DNA of 64,000 nt from positions 1,426,001-1,490,000 of the forward strand of contig PQWQ01000004.1 of assembly GCA_002943765.1 (NCBI GenBank), in the 5' to 3' direction. Made by a program: the position numbers and the translations under genes. Numbering within the stretch: position 1 is the first letter of the stretch; each line of letters starts with the position of its first letter. Positions 61,636 to 64,000 of the stretch are shown here, piece after piece. This DNA is from Psoroptes ovis (taxonomy: Eukaryota > Arthropoda > Arachnida > Sarcoptiformes > Psoroptidae). The notes beneath the pieces are model-generated. The model worked only from the letters and a program-made list of their open reading frames with translations, had not been told where the DNA came from and did not search any database.

Positions 61636-62919
61636 TTATGATTGTCCCATTGCCTGTTGAAAGTGTTCACGGGCAATGATCATTCGTTGGATTTGTGCTG
61701 TACCTTCATAAATTTGAAATATTTTAGCATCTCTCATCAATTTTTCTACTGGATATTCTGAATTGAATCCGGCGCCACCAAATATTTGTACAGCATCGGC
61801 TGCAGCTTTATTAGCCACATCACCAGCTAAACATTTGGCGATCGATGCCCAATATGTGTTTCGGCGACCATTATCGAAATCGTATGCGGCACGCATGTAG
61901 GCCATTCTAGATGTAGTGATGCCGATAACCATGTCAGCCAACATGAATTGGATGGCTTGGTGAGTGGCGATTGGACGACCAAAAGTAGTACGTTGAAGTG
62001 AATATTGAGTTGCTTCATCCAAAGCACGTTGTGCTAAACCTACCGCTCCTGCTGCGACAGGTGGTCTGGTTAAATCGAAAGCGCCCATGGCAATACGGAA
62101 TCCTTTGCCTTCTTCGAGAAGTACATTTTTCTTTGGAACAACTGCTCCTTCGAAGGTAATTCCACGTGTATCCGAACATCGTTGCCCCATATTCCATTCC
62201 TTTCGGCCAATCGTAATGCCTGGTGTATCAGCATCGACAATGAAACCAGTGAATGCTTCTGATGCTCTAGCTTTTGGATCTTGATTAGTTCTAGCAAGCA
62301 AGAAAAACCAATTCGCGTAACCAGCTCCAGTAATCCACATCTTTTGTCCATCGATTACATAGTCTCCATCAGCATTTTTTACAGCTTTTGTTCGCACACC
62401 AGCTACATCGGAACCTGTTCCAGGCTCTGTAACAGCATATGCACAGATTAATGGTTCGGCAGCACAACGACCAAGATAATCTTTCTTTTGTTCATGATTT
62501 CCAAATAAAATAACTGGTGCTTGGCCAAGTGTATTTGCTGATAAAGCAGTGCCAACACCAGTGCATCCGTAGGCGATTTTCTCACTAATCATACAATGAT
62601 CTAGTAATGGAAGCCCCATGCCACCATATTCAACTGGTAATGTTTCAGTGACTAAACCAAGTTCATGTGCTTTCTTGAAAATGTCCAAAGGAAAATCACC
62701 AGTACGATCTAATTCAGCTGCTTTCGGTATAACTTCTTCTTTTGTAAATTTTTCAGCCAATTCAAGAATATTTTTTTGTTCATCAGTCAATTCAAAACAT
62801 ATTCCACCAGATGAATGATGACCTTCTTCAGTTGAAAACGAATGACGAGCCGAAACCAATGGATTTAATCGAGGTAAAAGTGTACGAGTTAAAGTTGATC
62901 GTATAAAATTCAGTGCCAT
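61636..62919 (-). CDS. ACADM: Medium-chain specific acyl-CoA dehydrogenase, mitochondrial
   Basis: A full-length 427-residue flavoenzyme, close to the human precursor (421). It catalyses the FAD-dependent alpha,beta-dehydrogenation of medium-chain acyl-CoA, the first step of mitochondrial beta-oxidation, and passes electrons to ETF. The N-terminus (MALNFIRSTLTRTLLPRL, basic and hydroxylated, no acid) is a mitochondrial targeting peptide. Signatures include YAVTEPGTGSDVAG and QKMWITGAGYANWFFLLAR (FAD/substrate binding), NMGQRCSDTRGI, AGAVGLAQRALDEA, the FAD-binding QIFGGAGFNSEYPVEKLMRD, and the catalytic base Glu at ~405 in QIYEGT. The position of the base in the last helix, with the TFG and QIFGG context, supports MCAD over long-chain or isovaleryl relatives. 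The coding region has no introns. It is convergent with LTO1 and divergent from MTR. Confidence 0.96.
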   Translation of the reverse strand: MALNFIRSTLTRTLLPRLNPLVSARHSFSTEEGHHSSGGICFELTDEQKNILELAEKFTKEEVIPKAAELDRTGDFPLDIFKKAHELGLVTETLPVEYGGMGLPLLDHCMISEKIAYGCTGVGTALSANTLGQAPVILFGNHEQKKDYLGRCAAEPLICAYAVTEPGTGSDVAGVRTKAVKNADGDYVIDGQKMWITGAGYANWFFLLARTNQDPKARASEAFTGFIVDADTPGITIGRKEWNMGQRCSDTRGITFEGAVVPKKNVLLEEGKGFRIAMGAFDLTRPPVAAGAVGLAQRALDEATQYSLQRTTFGRPIATHQAIQFMLADMVIGITTSRMAYMRAAYDFDNGRRNTYWASIAKCLAGDVANKAAADAVQIFGGAGFNSEYPVEKLMRDAKIFQIYEGTAQIQRMIIAREHFQQAMGQS

Positions 62920-63671
62920 TTTAATTTGAATTTATTTTATCTAGATTAATTGTAATATATGAACATATGAAAGTATATTTATTATTTATTAATATAAAAT
63001 TACATAAAATCTGTAATTGAAAAAATAAAAATTTACACTAATTAAAATCACGAATAAACAAAAACAAATTCAAATATTTCTGGGTACAAATGGTTATTTA
63101 TAATAGATATTTATATGCTAAATATATGTTGTTGCTGCTGCTGCTGATGTTGAATACAATAGGTGCATTATTTTTTTCGAAAGGTTTGTGAAATCTGAGT
63201 TTTTTTAAAGCAAATACGTTAACGGTAGTAGCATAGTTGATGAGTTAATCTTCAATTATCGATGTAAACAACAATCGATTATGGCAGCGATATTTAAAAT
63301 ATCGATATTTATTTTCTCAGTCTCACATTTCACAGATGATATTTTTGCTGATATTTGTGTATTATTGGCTATTTGAGCAATGGTTATTGACCACTATGTT
63401 CAGCAATACTTGCAAGTGTTCAATTAATAACATGCGTAAGACATGGCTGAAGGCATGAATGATTTGTTTTGTTTTAGATAAATGTGAACATGTGTTTATC
63501 CAAACAAACATGAAACAATGATGTTTGATTGATTAACTGCAAAAATTTTTGCTATTTTATGATTAGATTATGTTGGAATTTTTGCGTTTTTTCTTTATTT
63601 TCATCTTATGATTAGATTTTTAGGCAATAATAAATTATTTTGGGAATGTTGTGAACAATGTGTCATTTAGG
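62920..63671. promoter_or_regulatory. Divergent ACADM/MTR promoter region with DRE-like motifs
   Basis: The spacer between two divergent housekeeping genes contains a perfect palindrome TATCGATA (63,300-63,307), the arthropod DRE core, plus two further ATCGAT sites (63,258-63,263 and 63,274-63,279) and a nearby GCGATA within 50 bp. In insects DRE motifs mark promoters of constitutively active genes bound by DREF. A factor with the same specificity in this organism is an assumption. The rest is A/T-rich with a short CTG run near 63,133. Confidence 0.45.
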
Positions 63672-63744
63672 GTAAGATTTTTAATTTGTATTGACATAAA
63701 AATTGATCATAGTATTATTTACGAAAATTTTAGTGAATTACAAA

Positions 63745-64000
63745 ATGATTGAAAAACGGTTCCGTGTAGAAAGATTGCTGCAAGCAATGCAATCGAAAAT
63801 CTTGGTAATTGACGGTGCTATGGGCACTATGATTCAAAGACATAAGCTTGAAGAAAAAGATTATCGTGGCCATTTACTTGATCAACATGATTGTCCGCTG
63901 AAAGGTAATAACGATATATTATCATTGACACAACCAGATATAATTTATGGAATTCATAAAGAATATTTGGAGAATGGAGCCGACATTATTGAAACCAATA
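63745..64000 (+). CDS. MTR: Cobalamin-dependent methionine synthase, N-terminal fragment (cut by window end)
   Basis: The frame opens at ATG 63,745 and runs off the end of the window (about 85 codons). It encodes the start of the homocysteine-binding barrel: ILVIDGAMGTMIQRHKLEE, then PLKGNNDILSLTQPDIIYGI and ENGADIIETN. These match animal MTR and bacterial MetH closely. The enzyme transfers a methyl group from 5-methyltetrahydrofolate through cobalamin to homocysteine. The zinc-binding cysteines, folate, cobalamin and reactivation domains must lie beyond the window. A likely 62-nt 5' UTR intron (TTTAG|GGTAAGA region, 63,672, to ACGAAAATTTTAG, 63,733) ends 11 nt before the start codon. Confidence 0.93.
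   Translation, partial: MIEKRFRVERLLQAMQSKILVIDGAMGTMIQRHKLEEKDYRGHLLDQHDCPLKGNNDILSLTQPDIIYGIHKEYLENGADIIETN

Overview
The window looks like nuclear DNA of a small-genome arthropod, most likely an acariform (astigmatid, dust-mite-like) mite. It is very AT-rich and crowded with microsatellites. The introns I can place are only 61-83 nt with GT...AG ends, 3' UTRs are short with AATAAA signals, and the proteins are metazoan. The species call is an inference from these traits.

Layout. Positions 1-31,966 are an almost gene-free, repeat-rich desert holding microsatellites, two minisatellites, three short mariner-type MITEs and a few isolated exon-like islands. Two of these islands, at 28,912-29,038 and 31,292-31,399, look like 5' UTR exons of the gene that follows. 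Positions 31,967-37,480 hold one intronless reading frame for a very large Toll-family receptor of the Toll-6/7/8 (Tollo, long Toll) type. It has two blocks of leucine-rich repeats with cysteine caps, a membrane helix, a TIR domain and a long Gln/Ser/Pro-rich tail. Positions 38,011-56,317 are a second desert, with three more mariner-type MITEs clustered at 40.5-41.3 kb, a hAT-type MITE at 43.9 kb, a purine-rich tract at 44.7 kb and several candidate unannotated exons.

Positions 56,318-64,000 are different: six genes are packed into 7.7 kb. In order they are an acidic, probably nuclear orphan protein (-), METTL9 histidine methyltransferase (+, two exons), a secreted glycoprotein-like orphan (+), LTO1, an iron-sulfur cluster adaptor for ABCE1 (+, two exons), medium-chain acyl-CoA dehydrogenase ACADM (-, intronless), and the 5' end of cobalamin-dependent methionine synthase MTR (+, cut by the window edge). 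These are mostly housekeeping genes. They are arranged as divergent and convergent pairs with short spacers and do not form one pathway. A shared promoter with DRE-like motifs probably lies between ACADM and MTR.

The most interesting material is (i) the palindromic mariner-derived MITE family, including a closely matching inverted pair, (ii) the contrast between the deserts around the Toll gene and the packed housekeeping cluster, and (iii) isolated, splice-site-bounded, codon-like islands in the deserts that may be exons of unrecognised genes. No prokaryotic features, CRISPR arrays, rRNA or tRNA genes were seen.
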